Shown: piece by piece, positions 1 to 6,433 of the stretch
Layout: every line of letters begins with the position of its first letter
How positions within the stretch are numbered: position 1 is the first letter of the stretch
Source: an uncultured Oscillospiraceae bacterium
Lineage (GTDB): Bacteria > Bacillota > Clostridia > Oscillospirales > Oscillospiraceae
DNA length: 17,661 bases
Direction of reading: 5' to 3'
Assembly (NCBI GenBank): GCA_905205085.1
Contig: CAJLCG010000040.1
Span: forward strand, 1-17,661
Made by a program: the position numbers and the translations under genes
Notes under the pieces: generated by a model
The model's input: only the letters and a program-made list of their open reading frames with translations
What the model was told of the DNA's origin: nothing
Database searches by the model: none

Positions 1-18
1 GCCGGGGTTTTGTGATAT

Positions 19-480
19 TTAGAAGTGGTGTCCCTCCAGAGCCAGGAGGGCCTTTTTCAGCTCCAGCCCGCCGCCGTAGCCGGTGAGGGAGCCGTCCGCC
101 CCCACCACTCGGTGGCAGGGGATGAAGATGGGAATGGGGTTATGGTGGTTGGCCATGCCCACCGCCCGGAACCCCCGGGGGCAGTCCACTGCCTGGGCAA
201 TGTCCCGGTAGGAGCGGAGATCCCCCCAGGGAATGGCCTCCAGAGCCTGCCACACCCGCTTTTGGAAGGGGGTGCCCTGGGGATTTAGGGGCAGGTCAAA
301 GGTTTTCCGCTGGCCGCCCAGGTACTCCAACAGCTGCCGCTCCCCCTCCAGCAGCAGGGGCGTGGGGTGGGAACTGAGCCGGGGTGTGGGGTAGGAGGGG
401 AGGTACAGATGGGTGATAAAATCTCCCTCACTGGCCAAAGCCATGGCGCCCAGAGGGGTAGAAAACTGGTAAAAGTCCAT
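19..480 (-). CDS. ogt: Methylated-DNA--protein-cysteine S-methyltransferase (MGMT/Ogt family)
   Basis: Suicide DNA-repair protein that moves the alkyl group from O6-alkylguanine (and O4-alkylthymine) onto its own cysteine. The 153-residue length is normal for a single-domain Ogt. The C-terminal DNA-binding domain shows GTPFQKRVW (69-77), the helix segment around IPWGDLRSYRDIA, RAVGMANHHNP (105-115) and the acceptor motif IPCHRVVG with Cys122. The N-terminal half is a short, divergent methyltransferase ribonuclease-like domain. The ATG is chosen because GGAGGT (plus-strand 487-492) sits 6 bases upstream, inside the end of the preceding lipoprotein gene. The stop of that gene overlaps this start by one base (TGATG), so translation is probably coupled and both genes share the promoter at 1588-1616. 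No Ada-type regulatory domain is present, so induction by alkylation is not indicated. The family call is secure; the choice between the names Ogt and MGMT is arbitrary. Confidence 0.95.
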   Translation of the reverse strand: MDFYQFSTPLGAMALASEGDFITHLYLPSYPTPRLSSHPTPLLLEGERQLLEYLGGQRKTFDLPLNPQGTPFQKRVWQALEAIPWGDLRSYRDIAQAVDCPRGFRAVGMANHHNPIPIFIPCHRVVGADGSLTGYGGGLELKKALLALEGHHF

Positions 481-1565
481 CAGGCCACCTCCACGGGGGT
501 GGATTTGCTCACCAGGTTCACGTAGCTCTTGCCAACGCCCAGCTTGAGGGGCTGGCCGTCGGCGGTGTAGTAGGTGAGGGGGCTGGAGTTTTTCTCCTTG
601 GACCAGGTGATTTCCTGCACCGTGCCGTCACAGAAGAACAGGCCCTCCCCGGTGCCGGTGGTGCGGATGGCCTGCCGCCCCGCGTCGTCTCCCTCCAGGT
701 TGGACACGCTGGTGCGCAGCACCAGTACATTCTTTACTCCTACCTGCTCCCCGGTGTTGCCGTCCACGTAGGGCTGTCCATATTCCGACACCAGGTAGAG
801 CCCGCTGTCGGGGTCGTAAGTAAACACGCCGGTTTTATAGGTGGAGAAGGTGATGGTCACACTCTGGGCACTCTCCCCCTGGGCCTTCTGGCCCTCCTCC
901 AGGAAGGTTTGAGGATAGGTGTAGCCCTCCTTGTGCTCCAGGCGCAGCCAGGAGTAGGAGGGGAGCAGCTCCTGGATGGTGTCCCCCGAGGTGAGCACAC
1001 TGTGCTCCAGTCCCATGTTTTTCCGCCGCTGCTGGTCCCGCCAGAATAGGGTGCCCTCGTAGGGGCCGTTGACGCAGTCGAAGGCGGCTACCCCCCAGTT
1101 GTCGATGGCGGTGTAAGCCCCTGGGCTGCCTCCGGCGTGGAGGAAGATGGCGTCGTGGCCCAGGGCCAGGGAGACGTAGTAGTCCCGGGCGGAGCGCACC
1201 GAGCCGATGTCCCCCACATCCTCCACCGACTGGAATACCCCCAGCATCCGGGTGATGCCACCCTCGGCCAGGGCCTCATAGATGATGTCCGCCTGGGACA
1301 CTCCCAGCTGGGGCAGGGCTTTTTTCAGGTTGTTGAGCATGATGGCCACCGGCCGGTTTTGGCTGATGTCCTGGGCGCAGCCCTCCCCGGTGAGAGGGTT
1401 CACATAGGGGAGAACGGGCTCCGGGTCGGGCTCCACGGGAGCCAGCACCGACGTGTCGGGGGGCTCCGAAGAGGAGGCGGGAGGCGCCTGCTTAGGTCCA
1501 CAGGCGGTCAGGGTGAACAGGAGCGCGCCGCTCAACAGAAGGGAGAACATTCGCTTACCATACAT
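480..1565 (-). CDS. yerB: YerB-like DUF3048 domain lipoprotein
   Basis: Predicted membrane-anchored lipoprotein of 361 residues that faces the outside of the cytoplasmic membrane; the molecular function of DUF3048 proteins is not established. The N-terminus has a short basic stretch (MYGKR), a hydrophobic core and a lipobox LTAC with Cys22. A Ser/Pro/Glu-rich linker (about residues 26-55) follows, then the two DUF3048 halves. Recognisable segments are RPVAIMLNNLKKALPQ, the QADIIYEALAEGGITR stretch, the SVRSARDYYV segment and GHDAIFLHAGGSP. The C-terminal half carries ends such as LKLGVGKSYVNLV. The start is the ATG at 1565, which gives a proper signal peptide and has AAAGGAGG at 1574-1581. 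A longer in-frame ORF to 1616 would run through the promoter and is rejected. It is the first gene of a two-gene unit with ogt. The link between a lipoprotein and DNA repair may be only co-transcription. Confidence 0.9.
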   Translation of the reverse strand: MYGKRMFSLLLSGALLFTLTACGPKQAPPASSSEPPDTSVLAPVEPDPEPVLPYVNPLTGEGCAQDISQNRPVAIMLNNLKKALPQLGVSQADIIYEALAEGGITRMLGVFQSVEDVGDIGSVRSARDYYVSLALGHDAIFLHAGGSPGAYTAIDNWGVAAFDCVNGPYEGTLFWRDQQRRKNMGLEHSVLTSGDTIQELLPSYSWLRLEHKEGYTYPQTFLEEGQKAQGESAQSVTITFSTYKTGVFTYDPDSGLYLVSEYGQPYVDGNTGEQVGVKNVLVLRTSVSNLEGDDAGRQAIRTTGTGEGLFFCDGTVQEITWSKEKNSSPLTYYTADGQPLKLGVGKSYVNLVSKSTPVEVA

Positions 1566-1573
1566 GGGACATT

Positions 1574-1581
1574 CCTCCTTT
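1574..1581 (-). promoter_or_regulatory. Ribosome binding site of the yerB-like gene
   Basis: On the minus strand this reads AAAGGAGG, 8 bases before the ATG at 1565. It decides the start in favour of the lipoprotein signal peptide over the longer ORF. It lies close to the transcription start expected from the promoter at 1588-1616, so the mRNA leader should be very short. Confidence 0.85.
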
Positions 1582-1587
1582 GCGTCC

Positions 1588-1616
1588 ATTATACCTTGCT
1601 GTTCTCTGGGGCACAA
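1588..1616 (-). promoter_or_regulatory. Sigma-A type promoter for the yerB-ogt unit
   Basis: Reading the minus strand, the -35 hexamer TTGTGC (1611-1616) is followed by a 17-base spacer and the -10 hexamer TATAAT (1588-1593). The -10 is perfect and the spacer is optimal; the -35 matches TTGACA at four positions. The expected transcription start is near 1581. This promoter diverges from the ABC cassette that begins at 1735. Confidence 0.8.
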
Positions 1617-1719
1617 GACAGATTCTTCCTGTGCTCCCAGGTGCTTTCACAAAATGTTTACCACTCTTTCAGGAAAGTTTCAGGTCTATGGGGTAACATG
1701 GTTGCGATTCAACAACAGC

Positions 1720-1727
1720 AAGGAGGT
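1720..1727 (+). promoter_or_regulatory. Ribosome binding site fixing a TTG start (ABC ATPase)
   Basis: AAGGAGGT, a near-complete match to the 16S rRNA tail, lies 7 bases before TTG at 1735. The reading frame stays open far upstream (to 1453) but that part overlaps the divergent yerB gene and promoter, so this site defines the true start. Confidence 0.85.
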
Positions 1728-1734
1728 CTGTGTT

Positions 1735-2733
1735 TTGATCGAAGTGCGTGATCTGGTCAAACAGTACGGCAATCGCCTGGCGGTGGATCACCTCAGCTTT
1801 ACCGTGCCTGACGGCCAGATTTTTGGCTTTTTGGGGCCAAACGGCGCGGGCAAGTCCACTACCATGAACCTGATGACCGGCTATCTGGGCCCCACCTCCG
1901 GGGAGATCCTGGTGGACGGGTTCAGCGTCACCAAGGAGCCGGAGAAGGCCAAGCGGTGTATTGGCTATCTGCCCGAGCTGCCCCCTCTCTACATGGATAT
2001 GACGGTGGAGGAGTATTTACGCTTCGCAGCCCAACTGAAAAAGGTGCCTAAGAGTGAGCGGGAGGCCCAGGTGGACCGGGTAGCCGGGATGACCGGGGTG
2101 GACCAGGTGCTGGGCCGCCTCATCCGCAACCTGTCCAAGGGCTACCGCCAGCGTGTGGGCCTGGCCCAGGCGCTGCTGGGCTTCCCCAAGGTGCTGATTT
2201 TGGATGAGCCCACCGTGGGCCTGGACCCCAAGCAGATTTTGGAGATGCGTACCCTCATCCGCCAGCTGGCTCAGGAGCACACCGTCATCCTCAGCTCCCA
2301 CATCCTCTCCGAGGTGCAGGAGGTGTGCGACCACCTGCTCATCATCCACCACGGGAAAAAGGTGGCCGCCGGCGAGCCGGCCGAGCTGGAGCGCTCCCTG
2401 TCCGGCAACCCCGCCCTGGAGATCGTCGTCCGGGGAGAGGGGGAGGCGGTCCAGTCCCAGCTGGCCCTGCTCTCCGGCATCACCTCTCTCACCCAGCATG
2501 ACTGTCCCGAGGCAAACTGCTGCGCCTTCCGCCTGGAGAGCACGCCGGACCAGGACCTGCGGGAGGCGGTATTCCAGACCTGCGCCCGTCAGGGGCTGCC
2601 CCTGCTGGAACTGCGCCGGGATACCCTGACTCTGGAGGACATCTTCCTTAAACTCACCTCCGATGATGTGGAGCAGGAGCCCGGAGAGACGGGCCAGGCT
2701 CAGAGCAAGGAAGAGAAGGAGGCAGAGCAATGA
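1735..2733 (+). CDS. ABC transporter ATP-binding protein, Gld-type cassette (GldA-like)
   Basis: Cytoplasmic ATPase that drives the ABC-2 type permease encoded next. With the TTG start it has 332 residues. Walker A is GPNGAGKST (34-42), the ABC signature region is LSKGYRQ (133-139), Walker B is VLILDEP (153-159) and the switch histidine is H189 in SSHIL. The N-terminal IEVRDLVKQYG opening is typical of the CcmA/NatA/GldA group. A C-terminal extension of about 110 residues ends in a Glu/Gln/Lys-rich tail, longer than a minimal nucleotide-binding domain and usual for this group. The stop overlaps the permease start (ATGA), which implies translational coupling. No convincing promoter was found between 1617 and 1719, although one must lie there or be weak. 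The ATPase role is certain; the transported substrate cannot be told from sequence. Confidence 0.92.
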   Translation: MIEVRDLVKQYGNRLAVDHLSFTVPDGQIFGFLGPNGAGKSTTMNLMTGYLGPTSGEILVDGFSVTKEPEKAKRCIGYLPELPPLYMDMTVEEYLRFAAQLKKVPKSEREAQVDRVAGMTGVDQVLGRLIRNLSKGYRQRVGLAQALLGFPKVLILDEPTVGLDPKQILEMRTLIRQLAQEHTVILSSHILSEVQEVCDHLLIIHHGKKVAAGEPAELERSLSGNPALEIVVRGEGEAVQSQLALLSGITSLTQHDCPEANCCAFRLESTPDQDLREAVFQTCARQGLPLLELRRDTLTLEDIFLKLTSDDVEQEPGETGQAQSKEEKEAEQ

Positions 2734-3434
2734 CAGCCATCTATAAGCGGGAGCTGAGCTCCTATTTTAATTCCATGATCGGCTATGTGTTCGTGGCGGT
2801 GCTCATCTTCTTTACCGGCCTGTATTTTATGGCCTATAACCTCTATAACGGCCTGCCCCAGTTCTCTTATACCCTGTATAGCCTGACCAGCATCCTGCTC
2901 TTTGCCATCCCCCTGCTGACCATGAAGTCCATGGCGGAGGAGCGCCACAGCCGCACCGACCAACTGCTGCTCACCTCCCCCGTCACCCTCACCGGGATGG
3001 TGCTGGGCAAATACTTCGCTATGGTCACCATCTTCCTCATCCCGGTGGCCCTCATGGCCTTCTGTCCCCTGATCATCGCCATGAACGGGGAGGCCCGGCT
3101 GCTGTCCGACTACGCCTCTCTCTTTGCCTTTTTCCTAATGGGCTGCGTGTTTCTGGCCATAGGCATGTTCCTCTCCTCTCTCACGGAGAGCCAGATCATT
3201 GCGGCCGTGAGCACCTTTGCCGTGCTGCTCATCCTGTACCTGTGGGACAGCCTGACCGGTTTTCTGCCCTCCGCCCTGGGGGACCTGCTGTCTGCCTTCT
3301 CCTTCACGCAGACCTTCAATAACTTTGTGCAGTACAGCGTATTTGACCTGGGGGGCCTGGTGCTCTACCTGTCTTTGGCGGGGCTGTTTGTGTTCCTTAC
3401 CATCCAGGGAATGCAGAAGCGCCGCTGGTCTTAA
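2730..3434 (+). CDS. ABC-2 type permease (GldF-like)
   Basis: Integral membrane subunit of the transporter, 234 residues, almost all hydrophobic. About six membrane segments can be read: residues 13-35 (IGYVFVAVLIFF region), about 47-66, about 90-113, about 123-147, about 150-170 and 206-228. Between segments 2 and 3 lies EERHSRTDQLLLTSPV, the cytoplasmic coupling-loop motif conserved in GldF/ABC-2 permeases. The ATG overlaps the ATPase stop by four bases (ATGA). A GldG-like gene follows after a 15-base gap, which is the order of the gldF-gldG pair in gliding Bacteroidetes. Here there is no other sign of gliding machinery, so the name indicates family only. Confident as a permease; substrate unknown. 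Confidence 0.9.
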   Translation: MTAIYKRELSSYFNSMIGYVFVAVLIFFTGLYFMAYNLYNGLPQFSYTLYSLTSILLFAIPLLTMKSMAEERHSRTDQLLLTSPVTLTGMVLGKYFAMVTIFLIPVALMAFCPLIIAMNGEARLLSDYASLFAFFLMGCVFLAIGMFLSSLTESQIIAAVSTFAVLLILYLWDSLTGFLPSALGDLLSAFSFTQTFNNFVQYSVFDLGGLVLYLSLAGLFVFLTIQGMQKRRWS

Positions 3435-3449
3435 CGGGAGGTGGAACAC

Positions 3450-4832
3450 ATGAAGAACAAAGCAAAATTTTCCCGCTCCCTGCGCCAGGGAGGCTATCTG
3501 GCGGGCGTGACCGCCGGCGTGCTGGCGGTGGTGGTTTTGGTGAACCTGATGATGGGACAGCTCCCCTCCAACTGGAAGGAGTTTGACCTCACCGACAACA
3601 GCCTGTATGAAATTACCGACACCTCCAAGGACTTCCTCTCCGGCCTGGAGCAGGACGTGCAGATCGTAGTGCTGGCGGAGGATGGAACCACGGATGCCCG
3701 CATCGAGAAGTTCCTGGACCGGTATGTGGCCCTGTCCTCCCACCTGTCCCTGAGCTATGTGGACCCGGTGGCCCACCCCCAGCAGGCCAGCCAGTATGAC
3801 GCCGACAGCGACAGCGTGGTGGTGCTGTGCGAGGAGACCGGCAAGTCCCGGGCCATCTCCTTTGACGAGATCATCACCTACTCCTACACCAACTACTTCT
3901 CCATGAGTGAGAGTACCTTCGACGCGGAAGGTCAGCTCACCTCGGCGGTGGACTATGTGACCAGCGACGCCAACCACACCGTCTACACCGTCACCGGACA
4001 CGGGGAGGAGGACCTGTCTGACCCCATTGTCTCCGCCATTGAGAAGGCCAACCTGAATCTGGAGAGCGTCAGCCCCGCCCTGGAGGGCGGCGTGCCGGAG
4101 GACTGCGACGTGCTGGTGGTCAATGCCCCCTCCACTGACCTGTCCGAGAGTGAGCGCACCCTGCTGGAGGAGTATCTGGCCGGCGGCGGCCACATGGTGT
4201 TCCTGCCCGGCGAGACCCTCACCTCCATGCCCAACTGGGAGGGCCTGCTGGAGGGCCGGGGCCTGAAGCTGGTGGACGGCTACATTGCCGACCCGGGCAG
4301 CTACTATCCCCAGCTGGGCTCTGCCTTTGCCATCTGCGGCGTGCTGTCCACCTACAGCCCCGTCACCGACGGCTGTGACAGCAGCTCTCTGACCCTGCTC
4401 ACCAACTCCCGGGGCTTTGAGGCCCTGGAACCCGGCACCGATGAGGACTGGACCATCACCACCTTCCTATCCACCACCGGTCAGGCCCTGGCAGTGACCG
4501 AGGATGACCAGCAGACCCAGGGGACCTATATTCTGGGCGCAGTGGCCGACGGCTCCGACGGCGGGCGGCTGACCGTGTTCGGCAGCTCCTCCCTGCTCAG
4601 CGGCCAGGTCATCTCTCAGAATCCCAGCCTGGTCAACCAGACCCTGTTTATGAACGCACTGACCGCCACCTTTGACGATACCAGCACCATGTCCATCCCC
4701 TCCAAGAGCCTGGAGACCACCTACAACACCATTCAGAACCCCGGCCTGTGGAGCACCACCTACCTCATTATCCTGCCGGTGGGTATCCTGCTGTGCGGCT
4801 TCGTGTTCTGGCTGAAACGGAGAAAGCTATGA
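3450..4832 (+). CDS. GldG-like ABC transporter auxiliary protein
   Basis: Membrane protein of 460 residues with an N-terminal anchor (about 14-36), a large extracytoplasmic domain and a second membrane helix near the C-terminus (about 432-454) that ends in a basic KRRKL. This architecture, with the opening segment FDLTDNSLYEITDTS shortly after the first helix, matches the GldG/ABC_transp_aux family. The domain is thought to resemble a GATase1-like fold; the stretch CDVLVVNAPSTDLSESE followed by LEEYLAGGGHMVFL fits that. The ATG at 3450 is preferred over GTG at 3441 because GGGAGGT (3436-3442) then has a spacing of 7 bases. The stop overlaps the next start (ATGA). It probably forms a complex with the permease and the DUF4340 protein. 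Its biochemical activity is unknown. Confidence 0.85.
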   Translation: MKNKAKFSRSLRQGGYLAGVTAGVLAVVVLVNLMMGQLPSNWKEFDLTDNSLYEITDTSKDFLSGLEQDVQIVVLAEDGTTDARIEKFLDRYVALSSHLSLSYVDPVAHPQQASQYDADSDSVVVLCEETGKSRAISFDEIITYSYTNYFSMSESTFDAEGQLTSAVDYVTSDANHTVYTVTGHGEEDLSDPIVSAIEKANLNLESVSPALEGGVPEDCDVLVVNAPSTDLSESERTLLEEYLAGGGHMVFLPGETLTSMPNWEGLLEGRGLKLVDGYIADPGSYYPQLGSAFAICGVLSTYSPVTDGCDSSSLTLLTNSRGFEALEPGTDEDWTITTFLSTTGQALAVTEDDQQTQGTYILGAVADGSDGGRLTVFGSSSLLSGQVISQNPSLVNQTLFMNALTATFDDTSTMSIPSKSLETTYNTIQNPGLWSTTYLIILPVGILLCGFVFWLKRRKL

Positions 4833-5953
4833 CAAAACAAGCAAAGACACTCATTACCCTAGCCGTGATCGTTGTGGTATGCGGGGCTGGCTATCTGGGG
4901 CTGCGGGCCTGGAACGAGAGCCAGAGCGAGGCGGACGATACCGTCTATATCACCCAGCTCAGCGACCCCACCGCCCTGTCCGTCACCAACCAGTACGGCG
5001 GCTTCGCCTTCACCAAGGGGGAGGAGGGCTGGACTCGGGATGACGACAGCGACTTCCCCACCGATCAGGATGCCCTGGACGACCTGGCGGACCAGGCGGG
5101 CAAGCTGGCGGCGGTGCGCACCATCGCCGACCCGGAGGACCTGTCCTCCTACGGCCTGGATGAGCCCACCATGGAGGTCAATCTCACCGATGAGGATGGG
5201 ACCCAGGTGAAGCTGCTCATCGGCAGCACCCTAGACAGCGGCGACTACTACGCCAAGTTGGATGGGAGCGACACGGTTTACACCATTGCCAGTACCCTGC
5301 CCACCGCCCTGGACATCCAGGTGGATGAGCTGATCGCCCTGGCCGAATTCCCCAGCATCAGTGAGGACAACATTCAGTCCGTCACCTGGACCAGCGGGGA
5401 TAGTACCGTCACTCTGGTGAAGGAAGAGACCGAGAGCGAACCTGCCGAGGACTCCAGCTCTGACTCCAGTGCAGATTCCAGCACGGACACCAGTTCCGAT
5501 TCCAGCGAAGAGGAGACCACTATCCTCTGGAAGGTGGACGGCCAGACTGTGTCCGAGGACAACACTACCTTCATCAGCCTCATGGCTCAGCTGTCTGAGC
5601 TGGCCTTCTCCGACTGCTACGACTACCACAAACAGGCCCAGACCCGCACCGACTGCGGTCTGGATACCCCCGTTGGGGTACTCACCGTGGTGTACACCGA
5701 CGGCGACGAGGAGAAGACCATGACCCTCACCCTGGGCGCTCTGGCCGAGGGCGGCGAGAGCTACTACGCCATGCTGGACGACGACCCCATCATCTACCTC
5801 ATCCCCACCAATGAGATCGGCTCCCTGTTCTCCATGACCGTGGACAATCTGACCGCGGTAGAGGAGACCGAGGAGGAGACCGATACCGACACCAGCACGG
5901 ATACCAGCAGCGATGCCAGTACGGACACCAGTACTGATACCGCGAGCGAATGA
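4829..5953 (+). CDS. DUF4340 domain protein with two Asp/Ser/Thr repeat tracts
   Basis: Last gene of the Gld-type cassette, 374 residues. It has an N-terminal membrane anchor (about 7-26) and an extracytoplasmic acidic domain. DUF4340 features include a WTRDDD segment, the stretch DLSSYGLDEPTMEVNL and the GSTLDSGDYYAKLDGSDTVY strand region; a second copy-like segment (TLGALAEGGESYYAML, YLIPTNEIGSLF) follows later. Residues 208-227 are five D-[S/T]-S-x units that split the domain, and residues 354-373 are five similar four-residue units that form the C-terminal tail. The ATG overlaps the GldG-like stop (ATGA) and a GGAG lies just upstream. A strong terminator follows directly. DUF4340 genes commonly sit next to GldG-type genes, which supports a shared complex. 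Function is unknown; the family assignment is from segment resemblance and neighbourhood. Confidence 0.82.
   Translation: MTKQAKTLITLAVIVVVCGAGYLGLRAWNESQSEADDTVYITQLSDPTALSVTNQYGGFAFTKGEEGWTRDDDSDFPTDQDALDDLADQAGKLAAVRTIADPEDLSSYGLDEPTMEVNLTDEDGTQVKLLIGSTLDSGDYYAKLDGSDTVYTIASTLPTALDIQVDELIALAEFPSISEDNIQSVTWTSGDSTVTLVKEETESEPAEDSSSDSSADSSTDTSSDSSEEETTILWKVDGQTVSEDNTTFISLMAQLSELAFSDCYDYHKQAQTRTDCGLDTPVGVLTVVYTDGDEEKTMTLTLGALAEGGESYYAMLDDDPIIYLIPTNEIGSLFSMTVDNLTAVEETEEETDTDTSTDTSSDASTDTSTDTASE
5450..5509 (+). repeat. Five 12-base units encoding D-[S/T]-S-x inside the DUF4340 gene
   Basis: Units read DSSS, DSSA, DSST, DTSS, DSSE. Codons vary between units (gac/gat, tcc/acc, agc/agt), so the amino-acid pattern is kept better than the DNA. 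It lies between two DUF4340-like halves and probably acts as a flexible extracytoplasmic linker. Confidence 0.85.
5888..5947 (+). repeat. Five 12-base units encoding D-[T/A]-[S/A]-x at the DUF4340 C-terminus
   Basis: Units read DTST, DTSS, DAST, DTST, DTAS and end one codon before the stop. They have the same unit length and copy number as the internal tract at 5450-5509, with Thr in place of Ser at many positions. Confidence 0.85.
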
Positions 5954-5956
5954 CCC

Positions 5957-6000
5957 AAAATACTCCGGGGGCCTTGCCCCCGGAGTATTTTGACTTTTTT
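5957..6000 (+). terminator. Intrinsic terminator of the Gld-type cassette
   Basis: A perfect 15-base-pair inverted repeat (5957-5971 with 5977-5991, loop CCTTG) is followed by GAC and six T residues (5995-6000). It starts 3 bases after the DUF4340 stop and separates the cassette from the metal regulator. Confidence 0.93.
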
Positions 6001-6018
6001 GCGTCCATGTGATAGTGT
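5990..6018 (+). promoter_or_regulatory. Possible promoter of the CsoR-family gene
   Basis: TTGACT (5990-5995, five of six consensus) lies in the tail of the upstream terminator. A 17-base spacer leads to TAGTGT (6013-6018) preceded by TG at the extended -10 position. The -10 is poor, so this is tentative; an alternative is TTGCGT (5999-6004) with CATAAG (6022-6027). No CsoR-type palindrome is seen here, unlike at the ATPase promoter. Confidence 0.4.
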
Positions 6019-6049
6019 AGACATAAGATTTGATACGAGGTGAGCCCCT

Positions 6050-6325
6050 ATGAGACAGTGTATGGACGCCGACAACCTCCACCGCCGCCTGCGCAAGATT
6101 ATCGGCCAGGTCCAGGCCATCGACCGCATGGTGGACGAGGATGTGCCCTGCGAGGACATGCTGGCCCAAATCAACGCCGCCAAATCCGCCCTGCACAAGG
6201 CGGGCCAGGTGGTGCTGGAGGGCCACCTGAAGCACTGCGTCCGGGACGGCATCGAGCACGGCGACGCGGAAAAGACCATCCAGAATTTCGCCAAGGCAGT
6301 GGAGCGGTTTTCCAATATGGGTTAA
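6050..6325 (+). CDS. csoR: CsoR/DUF156-family metal-sensing transcriptional repressor
   Basis: Small all-helical DNA-binding repressor of 91 residues, the usual length of the family. The family ligands of the Cu(I) sensor CsoR are present with normal spacing: Cys34 (DVPCEDML), His59 and Cys63 (EGHLKHC). RLRKIIGQVQAIDRM (13-27) is the conserved first helix. The Cys-His-Cys set is that of copper sensors rather than the FrmR (formaldehyde) or RcnR (Ni/Co) patterns, though ligand sets overlap and persulfide sensors such as CstR share the cysteines. The start is ATG 6050 with GAGGTGAG (6037-6044). Its probable target is the ATPase promoter immediately downstream, which carries two palindromes like those bound by CsoR in Bacillus. 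A terminator lies between the two genes, so the repressor and the pump are transcribed separately. Copper is the best guess for the inducer, not proven. Confidence 0.9.
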   Translation: MRQCMDADNLHRRLRKIIGQVQAIDRMVDEDVPCEDMLAQINAAKSALHKAGQVVLEGHLKHCVRDGIEHGDAEKTIQNFAKAVERFSNMG

Positions 6326-6328
6326 GAG

Positions 6329-6357
6329 AAGCGTCCGGCCAGACCGGGCGCTTTTTT
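6329..6357 (+). terminator. Intrinsic terminator after csoR
   Basis: Inverted repeat 6329-6338 with 6344-6353 (ten pairs, one G-U; loop CCAGA), with T residues to 6357. It begins 3 bases after the csoR stop and ends just before the -35 box of the ATPase promoter. Confidence 0.85.
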
Positions 6358-6358
6358 C

Positions 6359-6387
6359 TTGACAAGGTATACCCATGGGGGTATAAT
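6359..6387 (+). promoter_or_regulatory. Full-consensus sigma-A promoter of the metal ATPase gene
   Basis: TTGACA (6359-6364), 17-base spacer, TATAAT (6382-6387): all twelve consensus bases and the optimal spacer. A promoter this strong would need repression, and the spacer is occupied by a CsoR-type palindrome that runs into the -10 box. Confidence 0.93.
6368..6385 (+). promoter_or_regulatory. CsoR operator 1 (inside promoter spacer)
   Basis: TATACCCATGGGGGTATA has perfect 7-base arms (TATACCC and GGGTATA) around ATGG. It closely resembles the Bacillus subtilis copZA operator bound by CsoR (a TACCC...GGGGGTA type site). Binding here would block RNA polymerase directly. Confidence 0.85.
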
Positions 6388-6402
6388 GCCCCTGTAAAAA
6401 GG

Positions 6403-6418
6403 ATACCCCATGGGGTAT
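6403..6418 (+). promoter_or_regulatory. CsoR operator 2 (downstream of the promoter)
   Basis: ATACCCCATGGGGTAT is a perfect 16-base palindrome with the same half-site as operator 1. The two centres are 34 bases apart, about three helical turns, so two repressor tetramers could bind on a similar face. It lies in the expected 5' leader, 15 bases before the ATPase ATG. Confidence 0.82.
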
Positions 6419-6433
6419 AAAGGGGCGGAGAAT

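Noticed and set aside
1617-1719. Promoter for the Gld-type cassette
   Set aside because: TTTACC, TTTCAC and TAACAT-like hexamers occur but none has an acceptable partner at 16-18 bases, so no promoter is called.
6040-6420. Open frame overlapping csoR in another frame
   Set aside because: Pro/Arg/Gly-rich, runs through the csoR terminator and the ATPase promoter; csoR itself is a full family match.
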